Shown here: one piece after another, positions 1 through 9,295 of the stretch | How the letters are laid out: each line of letters starts with the position of its first letter | How positions within the stretch are numbered: the stretch's first letter is position 1 | NCBI GenBank assembly: GCA_945787445.1 | Contig: CALZHT010000003.1 | Coordinates: 1-63,115 of the forward strand | From: an uncultured Desulfobulbaceae bacterium | GTDB lineage: Bacteria > Desulfobacterota > Desulfobulbia > Desulfobulbales > CALZHT01 | Length of the DNA: 63,115 nucleotides | Reading direction: 5' to 3' | The notes under the pieces: model-generated | Databases searched by the model: none | The model's input: only the letters and a program-made list of their open reading frames with translations | Told to the model about the DNA's origin: nothing | Position numbers and translations under genes: made by a program

Positions 1-878
1 GAAATATGCCAGATAATGTCCGGCGATCAAGGGGATGTCTTCTTTTCTTTCCCGCAGAGGGGGAGAGCGGATGACGATGACATTGAGCCGGTAAAACAGG
101 TCTGATCTGAATTCCCCATTTTTAACCGCTTCATCGATATTCCTGTTGGTGGCGGAAAGGATCCGTACATTGGTCTGTATTGTATTCTTGCCGCCAAGCC
201 GGTGTATTTCTTTTTCCTGGATAAACCTGAGCAGTTTTTTCTGCAGTGCGAATTCCAGGTCGCCGATTTCATCCAGGAAAACCGTACCGCCCTGTGCCAT
301 TTCAATGATTCCGATCTTGCGGTTGTCAGCCCCGGAAAAAGCGCCTTTTTCATAGCCGAACAGTTCGCTTTCCATGAGTTCAGAGGGGATGGTTGTACAG
401 TCAATGGGAATAAACGGTTTATCAACCCGCAGGGAACCGTAATGAATGGCCCGCGCAATAAGCTCTTTGCCGGTACCGCTCTCTCCTAGAATGAGAATAT
501 TGGCATCAGTCTTACACACCCTTTTTATGAGCGAGAACATTTCCCGCATGGGAGGGGATTTGCCGATAATATTTAGATAGTGCTCTTGTTTTCCTTCATT
601 TTTAGCATTGTCTTTTTGCAGTAGGGCATCACAAACTGTTGCCTCGAGAAGATCGAGCTTTACAGGTTTCGTCAGGTAGGTGTAGGCCCCTTTCCGCATG
701 GCATCAACAGCCAGCTCAATGGTGCCGAAAGCGGTCAAGAGAATGAAGGGCAGGTCCGGGGAAAAGGTCTTTACCTTTTCTAAAAACTTCTCACCGCTCA
801 TGGTTTAAGGGCGGCGGAAAGCACTTTCAATGAGTTGATCTCATCATCAACAATAAGGATATTGTACTGGTTCATCAT
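1..878 (-). pseudogene. Sigma-54-dependent response regulator (NtrC family), receiver broken by deletion/frameshift; 3' end outside window
   Basis: The ATG at 878 overlaps the kinase stop (ATGA) and encodes a normal receiver start, ILIVDDEINSLKVL, but this frame ends at a TGA at 798-800 after 26 codons. An overlapping ATG at 801 opens the frame that runs to the window edge; it begins at MSGEKFLEKV, the segment that normally follows the phospho-acceptor Asp. About 34 receiver residues (beta2 to beta3, including the Asp) are therefore missing. Downstream the AAA+ domain is intact: Walker A GESGTGKE, a GAFSGA version of the sigma-54 contact loop GAFTGA, Walker B GGTVFLDEIGD and LRERKEDIPL. The C-terminal HTH lies beyond the window. 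The protein would be expected to activate sigma-54 promoters such as the one at 2842. Either a real lesion (two coupled ORFs, or phosphorylation-independent activity) or an assembly error. Confidence 0.8.
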
Positions 879-2539
879 GATTTGCTCCTCAACATGAGGG
901 TAAAAATTGTTCCCTGGCCAGGGATACTTTCCACAATAAGGTCGCCGTTGTGTTCCTGGGCAATTCTTTTGGAAATGGCGAGTCCCAGGCCGGTACCACG
1001 CGTCTTGGTGGTAAAAAACGGATTGAATATCTTTTTTATATTTTCAGGAGCAATTCCTTTGCCGAAATCTTGCACGGCAAGATGGATCATTCCTGTAGCC
1101 GGTTTTGTGTGCACCACTATTTTGCCGCCTTCCTCCGTCGCGTCAAAAGCATTGATAAGCAAATTGATCAAAACCTGCTTGAGTTGGTTGTAGTCAAAGC
1201 TCAACAGGGGAAGGTTGGCGGATAAGTCGGCCACAATGGTAATATTCTGTTCCTTTGCTTCCTGTTCAAGGAGACGAACGGTTTCGGCAACCATGATATT
1301 GATATCTTGGGGTTCCGGTTCATGCTGTATGGGCTTGCTGAACGAGAGCAAGGCAGTGGTGAGTTTATTGATTCGTCCTACTTCATCGGAGATAATTTTC
1401 ACGAACTCTGTTATGAGACTCCCTTGAAAGTTCTTGCCTATATATGTGGCGGCGCCGTCAATGGCGTTGAGCGGATTCCGTATTTCATGGGCCAGGGTGG
1501 CGGCAAGCTCTCCTGTAGCAGCCAATCGGCAATACCGTTCCTGCTCTTCTATGGCATTGCCAAGCCTCCAGATCATATCATTGTAGGCGTTTGAAAGTTC
1601 CCCTATCTCATCATGGGTCGTGACCTCTATTTTATGGTCTAGACCCTGGTCACCGAGGTGGGCCACCGATTCCTTGAGCTGAAGAACCGGTCGGATGAGC
1701 CGTATAATCAAGCCGAGGCCGAAAACAAGGGCCGAGGCCAGGGTCGCTAACAGGAGCAGAAAGATCAGTAAGCGTTGTCCCAATATATTGATTGGGGCAA
1801 TATTATCATAAAAGATGACCGTCCCGAAGATAAGCAGCGGAATGGCGGCAAGGAGGCTGAAGGCTGTAAGGGCTCGATAGAGAATGCTTCCCCCCATTCT
1901 TGTCATTTCTTCCTGACTCATGCTGAAAAACAAAATTCCGAACCCGATCGGCCTGAAAATATGGCCATAGAGCCACATGGACGAGCCGATGGGGGCCGGG
2001 AAAAAAAGAAAGATGGCGGATATACATATCAAAATATGGCCGCCGGCTGAATATAAAAATCTTTTTAATTTGGTGTGGTAAAATGTCGCAATATAGAGCA
2101 TGCAGACAACGCCGGAGAGATAGGCAACACTTACCCAGACCAATGGCCTGAATGTATTGAATAGAGGGAATTTTTCATGGATTGTCGGCAGGAATAATAT
2201 CACCAGGGGGAAATAGAGGAGAGGGACCATTTTCTTATTCGAGGTCCGTTCAGCGGAAATGGCAAGGATCAGGATAAGAAGACCCAGGCAGTATCCGACC
2301 AGGGTTTGGTAAAGAAGGTTTATACTCAGGTCTAAAGCATGGATGGATGCATGGATGAGACTGCTGATGCCCAGGATTGCAAAAGCACCACTGACAAGAA
2401 AAAGCCGGCTGCTAATTTCAGGATCAGCAGCCCGGATGGGAGATTGCGAGGTTTTATATGCTCTGGTGGTAATAATGAAGCAGAGGAGGAAAATCAACAG
2501 CTCCTCAATGATATGATAGGTTAACAGGAGGTTTTGCAT
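875..2539 (-). CDS. Membrane-bound sensor histidine kinase (HAMP, HisKA, HATPase)
   Basis: 554 residues. The N-terminal half holds about eight hydrophobic segments and no large extracytoplasmic domain, so the signal is probably sensed in or near the membrane. A HAMP-like linker around residues 265-330 (RLIRPVLQLKESV, DEIGELSNAYNDM) leads to the H-box with HEIRNPLNAI near 355; the N-box (NLLINAFDATEEGG), G1 (DFGKGIAP) and G2 (GTGLGLAISKRI) follow. It forms a translationally coupled pair (ATGA overlap) with the sigma-54 response regulator downstream and is divergent from the rhodanese gene. Both arms of a two-component system are present, though the partner receiver is damaged. The signal cannot be deduced. 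Confidence 0.93.
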   Translation of the reverse strand: MQNLLLTYHIIEELLIFLLCFIITTRAYKTSQSPIRAADPEISSRLFLVSGAFAILGISSLIHASIHALDLSINLLYQTLVGYCLGLLILILAISAERTSNKKMVPLLYFPLVILFLPTIHEKFPLFNTFRPLVWVSVAYLSGVVCMLYIATFYHTKLKRFLYSAGGHILICISAIFLFFPAPIGSSMWLYGHIFRPIGFGILFFSMSQEEMTRMGGSILYRALTAFSLLAAIPLLIFGTVIFYDNIAPINILGQRLLIFLLLLATLASALVFGLGLIIRLIRPVLQLKESVAHLGDQGLDHKIEVTTHDEIGELSNAYNDMIWRLGNAIEEQERYCRLAATGELAATLAHEIRNPLNAIDGAATYIGKNFQGSLITEFVKIISDEVGRINKLTTALLSFSKPIQHEPEPQDINIMVAETVRLLEQEAKEQNITIVADLSANLPLLSFDYNQLKQVLINLLINAFDATEEGGKIVVHTKPATGMIHLAVQDFGKGIAPENIKKIFNPFFTTKTRGTGLGLAISKRIAQEHNGDLIVESIPGQGTIFTLMLRSKS

Positions 2540-2732
2540 GGTTGCATACTACCGGTATTAGATATCCATCCGGAAAAATTTTTTTCCCTTTATGCTTAAT
2601 TACATCATAGAGCAAACAGTATACCAAACAATGAGATAAATCCAGGGAGACGCGGATCCTGAACGATGTCAACGCACATGGCTTTATTTTATCCCCGGAG
2701 GACCTTTAGTCTTTTTTCAAGATAAGCAATTT

Positions 2733-2781
2733 TGTCCCAAACGGCACAATCTCAAAATAATGATTTGTCCCAAACGGGACA
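2733..2781 (+). promoter_or_regulatory. Two palindromic enhancer-like sites (TGTCCC-N4-GGGACA)
   Basis: Site 1 (2733-2748) reads TGTCCCAAACGGCACA and site 2 (2766-2781) reads TGTCCCAAACGGGACA. The second is a perfect 6+6 inverted repeat around AAAC; the first has one mismatch. Their starts are 33 bp apart, about three helical turns, and both lie roughly 90-135 bp upstream of the start site predicted from the sigma-54 promoter. This is the usual arrangement of upstream activating sequences for a sigma-54 activator, so the divergently encoded response regulator is the obvious candidate binder (inference). Confidence 0.7.
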
Positions 2782-2841
2782 GAACAAAGGGGGAAGATTT
2801 TTTTACTTACTGAAATTACGTACCTTTTTTGGATGCCCAAC

Positions 2842-2858
2842 TTGGCATTAACTTTGCT
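2842..2858 (+). promoter_or_regulatory. Sigma-54 (-24/-12) promoter of the rhodanese gene
   Basis: TTGGCATTAACTTTGCT contains GG and GC separated by exactly 10 bases, with TTGGCA at -24 and TTTGCT at -12. Predicted transcription start near 2869, about 78 bases before the rhodanese ATG. Confidence 0.75.
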
Positions 2859-2946
2859 ATATATTAGAAATACAATTTGTTTTGAAAACCGTTTTGGATA
2901 CATAATGTAAATGAGAAATTGGTGATAATTAAAAGGGAGGTGCTCC

Positions 2947-3525
2947 ATGAAGAAAGTATTGGCAGCAATATTAATTCTGATGTTTGCGATTGCTGTTCCG
3001 GCCTTTGCGCAGCAACAGGCAAAGTATCCCATCAAGGGAAAACACAAGGGCGGAGATGTGACCCCGAAACAGGCGTATGAAATGGTCCAGAAAGATCCGG
3101 CCCATACTTTCCTGGTTGATGTGAGAACCCGTTATGAGTACCAGGATATTGGACATCCGGTCGGTGCCTATCATATCCCCTGGAAGTTTTATACGACAAA
3201 TGTTGGCAAGAGAGGGTATGGCAAGGTTCTGAATGAAAACTTTAAAAAGGACCTTCTGGCCCGCTTCAATCCGGAAACAGACACCTTGCTGTTGTTGTGC
3301 CGCAGTGCTGCGAGAACCATTGCCGCCACTACAGCGGCTGTTGATGCCGGCTTCAAGGAAGACAAGGCTTTTAATGTGTTGGCCGGTTTTGAAGGCGACA
3401 AGGTTAAAGATAAAAACAGTCCCTTTTATGGCAAGCGCAGAGTGGCCGGTTGGCGCCTTGAAGGACTGCCGTGGACCTATGGCATGGATCCGAAATTGAT
3501 GTACCAGCCCGACCTGAAAAAATAA
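2947..3525 (+). CDS. Periplasmic rhodanese-domain protein
   Basis: 192 residues. An N-terminal signal peptide (MKKVLAAILILMFAIAVPAFA, cleavage expected after AFA) indicates export. One rhodanese domain follows: LVDVRTRYEYQDIGHPVGA is the CH2-type start and LLCRSAARTIAA holds the active-site loop with the catalytic Cys (CRSAART). A strong AGGGAGG ribosome binding site precedes the ATG. Members carry persulfide on the loop Cys and take part in sulfur transfer or periplasmic sulfur handling. Control by a sigma-54 promoter and two upstream palindromes next to a two-component system suggests induction by a specific, possibly sulfur-related signal (inference). Confidence 0.9.
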   Translation: MKKVLAAILILMFAIAVPAFAQQQAKYPIKGKHKGGDVTPKQAYEMVQKDPAHTFLVDVRTRYEYQDIGHPVGAYHIPWKFYTTNVGKRGYGKVLNENFKKDLLARFNPETDTLLLLCRSAARTIAATTAAVDAGFKEDKAFNVLAGFEGDKVKDKNSPFYGKRRVAGWRLEGLPWTYGMDPKLMYQPDLKK

Positions 3526-3605
3526 AGCGCAATCTCATCCGGCCCTGGGTTGATGCCCCTTGCAGGGATGTATGGTCCCTTAGGTTTACTGGATAAATCA
3601 TAACG

Positions 3606-3636
3606 AAAAAAGGGAACCTGTTCCGGTTCCCTTTTT
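3606..3636. terminator. Bidirectional intrinsic terminator
   Basis: The stem GGGAACC / GGTTCCC with a six-base loop is flanked by an A-run on the left and a T-run on the right. It can therefore stop transcription from the rhodanese gene and from the convergent zinc-ribbon gene. Confidence 0.85.
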
Positions 3637-3676
3637 GGGGTCTGATGGAAAATGCTTGATCCGTCCCAGGGTATAT

Positions 3677-4651
3677 CTATTGTTCCTCTACCCCGTAAAT
3701 GGTGCGGTAGAGGATACCGCCCATGACTATGGCCATGGGCATGGTCCAGATCAGGCCGATGCCGAACGGTATGGAGCTGATCAACATTATCACTGCCATG
3801 GCAATATAGAGCCCGAATATTTTGAACCAGCGGCGGGTGATGGCCTTGCGCGAAAGCTCCATGGCCTGCCAGGCCCCGAGTTCCCGGTCAGCGATAAGCG
3901 GCAGGGTGAGGATATAGGCCAGGCTCAGATAGATGCCGGGAATAACCAGCAGCATGAAACCTATGAAGGTACAGATGGTGATCAGAATGGAGGAGATAAT
4001 GATGGGCACCATATACGTGAAGTAGTTGAAAACTGTGGTGGCGCTAATAGGCAGGTCTGCGGCTCTGCGCACCCCGATCATAATAATGCCGACCAAGAGT
4101 GGGTACAGCGCAATAGACACCGTGATCTGCAGGGCGAAGCCAATGGGAGAACCCTCGCCCCCGCCAAGAAATCCTCCCAGGAAAGTGATAATGGCGCCCA
4201 CTATCATAGACGCAAGGACATAAATTATCATGGCGCCCCATAGGGGTCCTTTGGCGCCGCTGGTTTTCTGCCAGGCCTCTTTAATGACCTCACCGATGGA
4301 AAAGTTATAGGCGGTGTTGTATTCTGCGGGCGGCGTTGAAGGTTCCAGCTCTCGCTGTTCGGTTTGCGGGGTGGGTGGGGTCTCTGCCCGGGATGACGAG
4401 GTAGGAGCTGCGGCCCGCTCTTCCTGGCGTTCCTCCATTTCCGATTGGGGAGGTCCTTCCTTATCACCATTCTCAGCTGTTTCCATCTGCAGTTCCGTTG
4501 GTGGTGGCGGGAGGGGTGTTTCTTCGGTCCGGGACAGAGTTATTTTACTGCCGCACTTGGGACACTTGGTGGAAACACTTTTGTTGAGGGGAATTTTTTC
4601 GTCAGCTACCTGGCCGACTGTTTGCTGGCATTTCTCACAAAAAACTTTCAT
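3677..4651 (-). CDS. Zinc-ribbon protein with a C-terminal multi-pass membrane domain
   Basis: I place the start at the ATG at 4651 (MKVFCEKCQQTV), preceded by GGAGGGCGC, rather than seven codons upstream. The N-terminus is a small zinc ribbon (CEKC near 4-8 and CPKCG about 30 residues on), of the kind annotated as MJ0042/zinc_ribbon. A long Pro/Glu/Thr-rich linker of about 90 residues follows, then about six membrane segments resembling DUF4013/YciC-like membrane domains. Function unknown. It is convergent with the rhodanese gene and separated from glnA by the glnA terminator. Confidence 0.75.
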   Translation of the reverse strand: MKVFCEKCQQTVGQVADEKIPLNKSVSTKCPKCGSKITLSRTEETPLPPPPTELQMETAENGDKEGPPQSEMEERQEERAAAPTSSSRAETPPTPQTEQRELEPSTPPAEYNTAYNFSIGEVIKEAWQKTSGAKGPLWGAMIIYVLASMIVGAIITFLGGFLGGGEGSPIGFALQITVSIALYPLLVGIIMIGVRRAADLPISATTVFNYFTYMVPIIISSILITICTFIGFMLLVIPGIYLSLAYILTLPLIADRELGAWQAMELSRKAITRRWFKIFGLYIAMAVIMLISSIPFGIGLIWTMPMAIVMGGILYRTIYGVEEQ

Positions 4652-4820
4652 GCGCCCTCCTGATTTGTCCATTCCCTGAAGCCCATAATTTCTTAATCAT
4701 ATCATAGGTCGAGTTGATATTACAGAAAAAAACAGGGTATTTCAAGGAGTTGGATGCTTTCAGTCAAAAAAATGGAGATTTTGATAAAGCATGGCAGCCG
4801 ACACCCTGCAGCCGGGGGAA

Positions 4821-4856
4821 TAAAAAAAGCGCCACAGTCCATGTCTGCGGCGCTTT
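4821..4856 (-). terminator. Intrinsic terminator of glnA
   Basis: Stem AAAGCGCC / GGCGCTTT around a 15-base loop; on the minus strand it is followed by a run of seven T. It lies about 30 bases past the glnA stop. Confidence 0.85.
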
Positions 4857-4885
4857 GATTCAGTTACAGATGGGAAGTAATTTGT

Positions 4886-6220
4886 TTAATAAATGGCCAG
4901 ATACTCATCAAGTTCCCAGTCGGTGACCGAGATCCTGAAGCTATCCCATTCCTTTATTTTTCCAGCCAAGTATTTTTCAAAAATATGGGGTCCCAGGGTT
5001 TCCTTGGCAATAGGATTTTTTTTCAACTCGTCCAGCGCTTCTTTGAGCGAGGCCGGCATGTTGGCGATCTTTGCCTTCTTTTTCTGGGCATCGGTCATTT
5101 GATAGATGTTGACGTCGTTTGATGGTGGCGGCGTCAGTTTATTTTTGATGCCGTCGAGCCCGGAGTTCAGCATCATGGCAAAGGCGAGATAGGGATTACA
5201 GGTAGGATCCGGGCAGCGTACCTCAACCCTGGTTCCCAAGCCCCGGGTCGCCGGGATGCGCAGGAGAGCACTGCGGTTGGCGGCCGACCAGGCCACATAT
5301 ACCGGCGCTTCATAGCCGGGAACCAGACGTTTGTAGGAATTCACCAGTGGGTTGGTGACGGCAGCGAAACCACGGGCATTCTTAGTAAGGCCGGCAATGT
5401 ACTGATAGGCCACTTTGCTCAATTGCAGTTTGTCCTTTTTATCAAAAAAGGCATTGCTGCCGTCCAGGTTGAACAGAGACTGGTTGGTGTGCATGCCGGA
5501 GCCGTTGATGCCGAAAACCGGCTTGGGCATGAAAGTGGCATGGAGACCATATTTTTTGGCGATGGTCTTGACCACCCATTTGAAGGTGATGGTGTTGTCA
5601 GCAGCAGTCAGGGCATCAGCATACTTGAAGTTGACCTCATGCTGGCCTTCAGCCACTTCGTGATGGGAGGCTTCAATCTCAAAACCCATCTTTTCGAGGG
5701 TTTCAATGACCTCCCGGCGGCAGTCGATACCGTAGTCTTCAGGATCAACGCTGAAGTAACCGGCGGTGTCATGGGTCTGGGTAGAGGGGCAGCCGCAGTC
5801 ATCCTGATTGAAAAGGAAGAATTCCGCTTCGGTCCCCACGTTCATGGTGTAGCCCATCTTTTTGGCTTCTGCCAGCAACCTTTTCAAGTTCACCCGGGGG
5901 CAGCCTTCAAATGGAGTGCCGTCAGCCTTGTGCACATCGCAGATGATGCGGGCCGCGGCAACACCTTGAATGTTTCTCCAGGGCAGGATGGTAAAGGTAT
6001 CATAATCCGGGACAAGGTACATGTCGGATTCCTGGATACGGGCAAAACCGTCGATGGAAGAGCCATCAAACATCATCTTGCCGTCAAGGGCCTTTTTGAT
6101 CTGGCTTCTGGGAATAGCGACATTCTTCATGAAACCGAAGATGTCGACAAATTGAAGTCGGAAAAAGTGAATGTTTTCCTCTTCAACGATTTTAAGAATT
6201 GCTTTTTTGGTAAGTGCCAT
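4886..6220 (-). CDS. glnA: Glutamine synthetase, type I alpha
   Basis: 444 residues. It condenses ammonium and glutamate using ATP and is the cytosolic entry point of nitrogen. Visible features: the N-terminal beta-grasp (FVDIFGFMKNVAIP), the substrate loop start MMFDGSSIDGF, GTEAEFFLF, the VNFKYADA region, NPLVNSYKRLVPGYEAPVYVAWS, and the C-terminal DPTCNPYLAFAMML. Length and C-terminus (NIYQMTDAQKKK...MPASLKEALDEL) match the short GSI-alpha group (Bacillus, Thermotoga), which lacks the adenylylated Tyr segment of the 470-residue GSI-beta enzymes. Start supported by AAGGAGG. It is the last gene of the amtB-glnB-glnD-glnA block, with a 123-base gap after glnD. Confidence 0.97.
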   Translation of the reverse strand: MALTKKAILKIVEEENIHFFRLQFVDIFGFMKNVAIPRSQIKKALDGKMMFDGSSIDGFARIQESDMYLVPDYDTFTILPWRNIQGVAAARIICDVHKADGTPFEGCPRVNLKRLLAEAKKMGYTMNVGTEAEFFLFNQDDCGCPSTQTHDTAGYFSVDPEDYGIDCRREVIETLEKMGFEIEASHHEVAEGQHEVNFKYADALTAADNTITFKWVVKTIAKKYGLHATFMPKPVFGINGSGMHTNQSLFNLDGSNAFFDKKDKLQLSKVAYQYIAGLTKNARGFAAVTNPLVNSYKRLVPGYEAPVYVAWSAANRSALLRIPATRGLGTRVEVRCPDPTCNPYLAFAMMLNSGLDGIKNKLTPPPSNDVNIYQMTDAQKKKAKIANMPASLKEALDELKKNPIAKETLGPHIFEKYLAGKIKEWDSFRISVTDWELDEYLAIY

Positions 6221-6343
6221 TAGTTTATCCTCCTTGTTTGATTCTTTTGCTATAAAAAAGCGTCTAAAAAATGTGGATTATTGTTATCAGAATGGAATAG
6301 GCAATTGGGAATATCCCATCTTTGCTCTATCCGATTTCCGTTT

Positions 6344-8883
6344 TCAATCATAATTGCATCCTTGTGTATTGCCGGCCGCATAAATGAGAGCCTGGCGGAT
6401 TTCCTCCTGAAATTCCTCATTGCTGATCTTTTGGTCTTTTTTGTCCAGGGTGTAAAACACATCGACAACCTGGTCAGCCTTGGTGCCGATCTTGGCCCTG
6501 AAAATGTTGATGCCGAAATCCGCCAGCGTGCGGGTGACATCGTAAAGCAGCTTGGGATGGTTGCTGGCATACAGTTCTATCACCGTGAAGGAATGCGATA
6601 TCGTATTATCCATAACCACCTGCGGTTTGGGTTGCAGGCCGATGTGCTTGGTGGCCATGCGACGGCTGAACTTTCTGCCCAACCGGTGGGAAAGGCTGAT
6701 CTGGCTGTCAAGGGCATGGTTCAAGTCTTTTTCCAATGATCTCCAGTCCACGGCATCATAGTCGATTTCCACCATGGGCACCACGTCAAATACATCCACT
6801 ACGGTTCCATCCGGCCAGGTGCTGATATGGGCTCCTATCACCTCCAGGTTGTAGAGGGCAAGGATACCGCAGATCTTGGCAAGCAGCCCGGTTCGGTCAC
6901 GAGAAATGATAGTCAGGGACCAGAAATTTTCAGTAGTTCCGGGGTGGACCACGGCGAGTTTTTCGACCAATTCCTTGCGGAGAGAAACATGTTGGCTCAC
7001 GGTCTCCGGTGGGTAGGACAAAAGATAGTCCTCCGGCAAATCATTCACGATGATCTCGGAATTTCCGTGAAGCAGGGCAGCCACTTTGGTGCGCATCCAC
7101 TCCGCACCCTGGGCGGCATCCACCTCTTCCATCTCAGGATTTTCCAGGAGATTGGCGATCCGCAGATACAATTCAAGGACCAAGGCTGCCTTCCATTCGC
7201 TCCATACCGTGGGACCGGTGGCCCGGGCGTCGGCAATGGTCAGCAGATAGAGCATAGCGAGGCGGTCCGCATCTCCAGCCGATTGGGCGCAACTGACAAT
7301 AAGGCTTTCATCTTCTAGATCTCGACGCATGGCCGTGCCCATCAGAAAGAGATGGTGTTGGACAAGAAAGGCAAGAAGTTCCGTTTCTTTTTCATTGAAG
7401 CCGAGACGGTTGGCAAGGGCGCCGGCAAGGTCGGCACCATATTTGCTGTGGTCTGCTTTCTTGCCTTTGCCGATATCGTGCAGCAGGGCGGCAAGGAAAA
7501 GAATATGGGGACTTTTAATTTCCTTGAAAAGCGGTTCGGTGTCCTGCAATCGGCGCAGCTCGGCAACGGTCTGCAGAAGATGGCGATCAACGGTATAAAC
7601 ATGGTAGACATCATGTTGGGCCAGGGAAGCAATATCATTGAATTCCGGGATATAGGCGGCAAGGAAGCCGGTATCGAGCATTTCGCTAAGTACGCTGTGG
7701 GGTTCGACGGCTTCAAGCAAGATTTCCATAAATGCTTTGGCCATAGTGGCAGAGGTGCGGAATGTATCATCAATGCGGTGCAGATGAGAGGTGACCAGCC
7801 TTCTACTCCAGTAATGCAGGGGATTGCCGGTTTTTGCCGAAAGGGAAAAAAGCTTCATGATCATTTTCGGTTGTTGGGCGAGGAGTTCCTTGTTGCTTAA
7901 ATGAATTCGACCGCGTCGCACGGAGATACCCGGCCTTAACTCTCGGTCATCAGATGGAATCGGTGGATGGCCGATTGTTTCATGGGCATGTTCAAAAAAC
8001 ATGTCTGCGGTCAGCGCAATGGCATGCATATTGGAATAGACCTCGCGCATGAAGCGTTCCACTCCGAGAAGGCCGTTGCACTCTTTGTATCCAAAGGCTT
8101 CTGCCATGTCTTCCTGGTTTTCAAAGTAAAGCTGGTCATTTTTTCTAGCACTCACATAGTGAAGCCTGTTGCGGATGCGGATCAGGTTGTCCCAGGCGTT
8201 TTCAAATTTTTCAGCCTCATCTTTGCTTACAAGACCTGCCTGTTCCAGGTCCACAAGTGTGTTCATACCGAAAAGCACCTTGGCCGACCACAACATGGAC
8301 TGGCAGTCCCTCAGGCCGCCACGGCCTTCTTTAATGTTCGGTTCCAGAAGATAGCTGTGCATGCCGAAACGTTCAAGGCGTTCCACCCGCAACCGACCCA
8401 TGTTTGTCAAAAATTGCCGGCGCTGACCATCGATAAACTTCTCGCGAAATTTTTTCTGCAGATTTTCGAAGAGGCCGACCGAGCCGGAAAGGTAACGTGC
8501 ATCGAGCAGGGCGATTTGGAAAAAGGCATCCTCTTTTGCGTCTTGCAGGCATTGCTTTACGGTGCGGACACCGTGACCTACCTCCAGACCGGCATCCCAC
8601 AGGGGATAGAACACAGATTCGGTAACCTGGGTAAGGTTTTTCTCCGCTGCAGGTGCGTAAAGCAACATGAGGTCGATGTCGGAGAACGGAAAAAGCTCTC
8701 CTCTGCCGTATCCACCTAGGGCCAGTAGAGCAATGTCTTTGTGTCCGCCTCGGCCGTTGCTGAACCGGTTTCTGATAAAATCATCGACCAACGCAGTCTG
8801 TTTTTTGAGCAGGGTGCTGCCGCTCAAACCCTGACGCCACAGAGATTCCAGGGCCTCCCGCTTGGCGCGCAGTTCGGTACTCA

Positions 8884-8884
<1 letters not shown>
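6344..8884 (-). CDS. glnD: [Protein-PII] uridylyltransferase / uridylyl-removing enzyme
   Basis: 846 residues; GTG start, sharing one base with the glnB stop (TAGTG). The nucleotidyltransferase domain shows ALGGYGRGELFPFSDIDLML near 50-70. The HD domain has LLHDIGKGKKADHS, and two ACT domains lie at the C-terminus (about 690-770 and 775-846). It uridylylates PII when nitrogen is low and removes UMP when glutamine, sensed by the ACT domains, is high. Length is close to the E. coli enzyme (890). The direct target is the adjacent glnB product. The neighbouring GlnA is of a type not known to be adenylylated, so output probably runs through NtrB/AmtB-type PII partners (inference). Confidence 0.97.
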
Positions 8885-9237
<353 letters not shown>

Positions 9238-9295
9238 TTACTTGTAATAATAATCAGTTTGCCGACTTAAAAAAAAACCAACTGGCATGGCGATC

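Larger units (their letters stand above)
2540..2946. other. Divergent intergenic region between the kinase and the rhodanese gene
   Basis: These 407 bases hold no credible gene. They contain two tandem palindromic operator-like sites (2733-2781) and a sigma-54 promoter (2842-2858) pointing at the rhodanese gene, both listed separately. No promoter for the kinase gene could be assigned on the minus strand. Confidence 0.7.

Noticed and set aside
27-458. Minus-strand 143-codon frame at the left edge
   Set aside because: It is out of frame with the AAA+ domain of the response regulator, whose motifs are clear in the neighbouring frame.
4714-4926. Plus-strand 70-codon frame between the zinc-ribbon gene and glnA
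   Set aside because: It runs through the glnA terminator and the end of glnA on the opposite strand.
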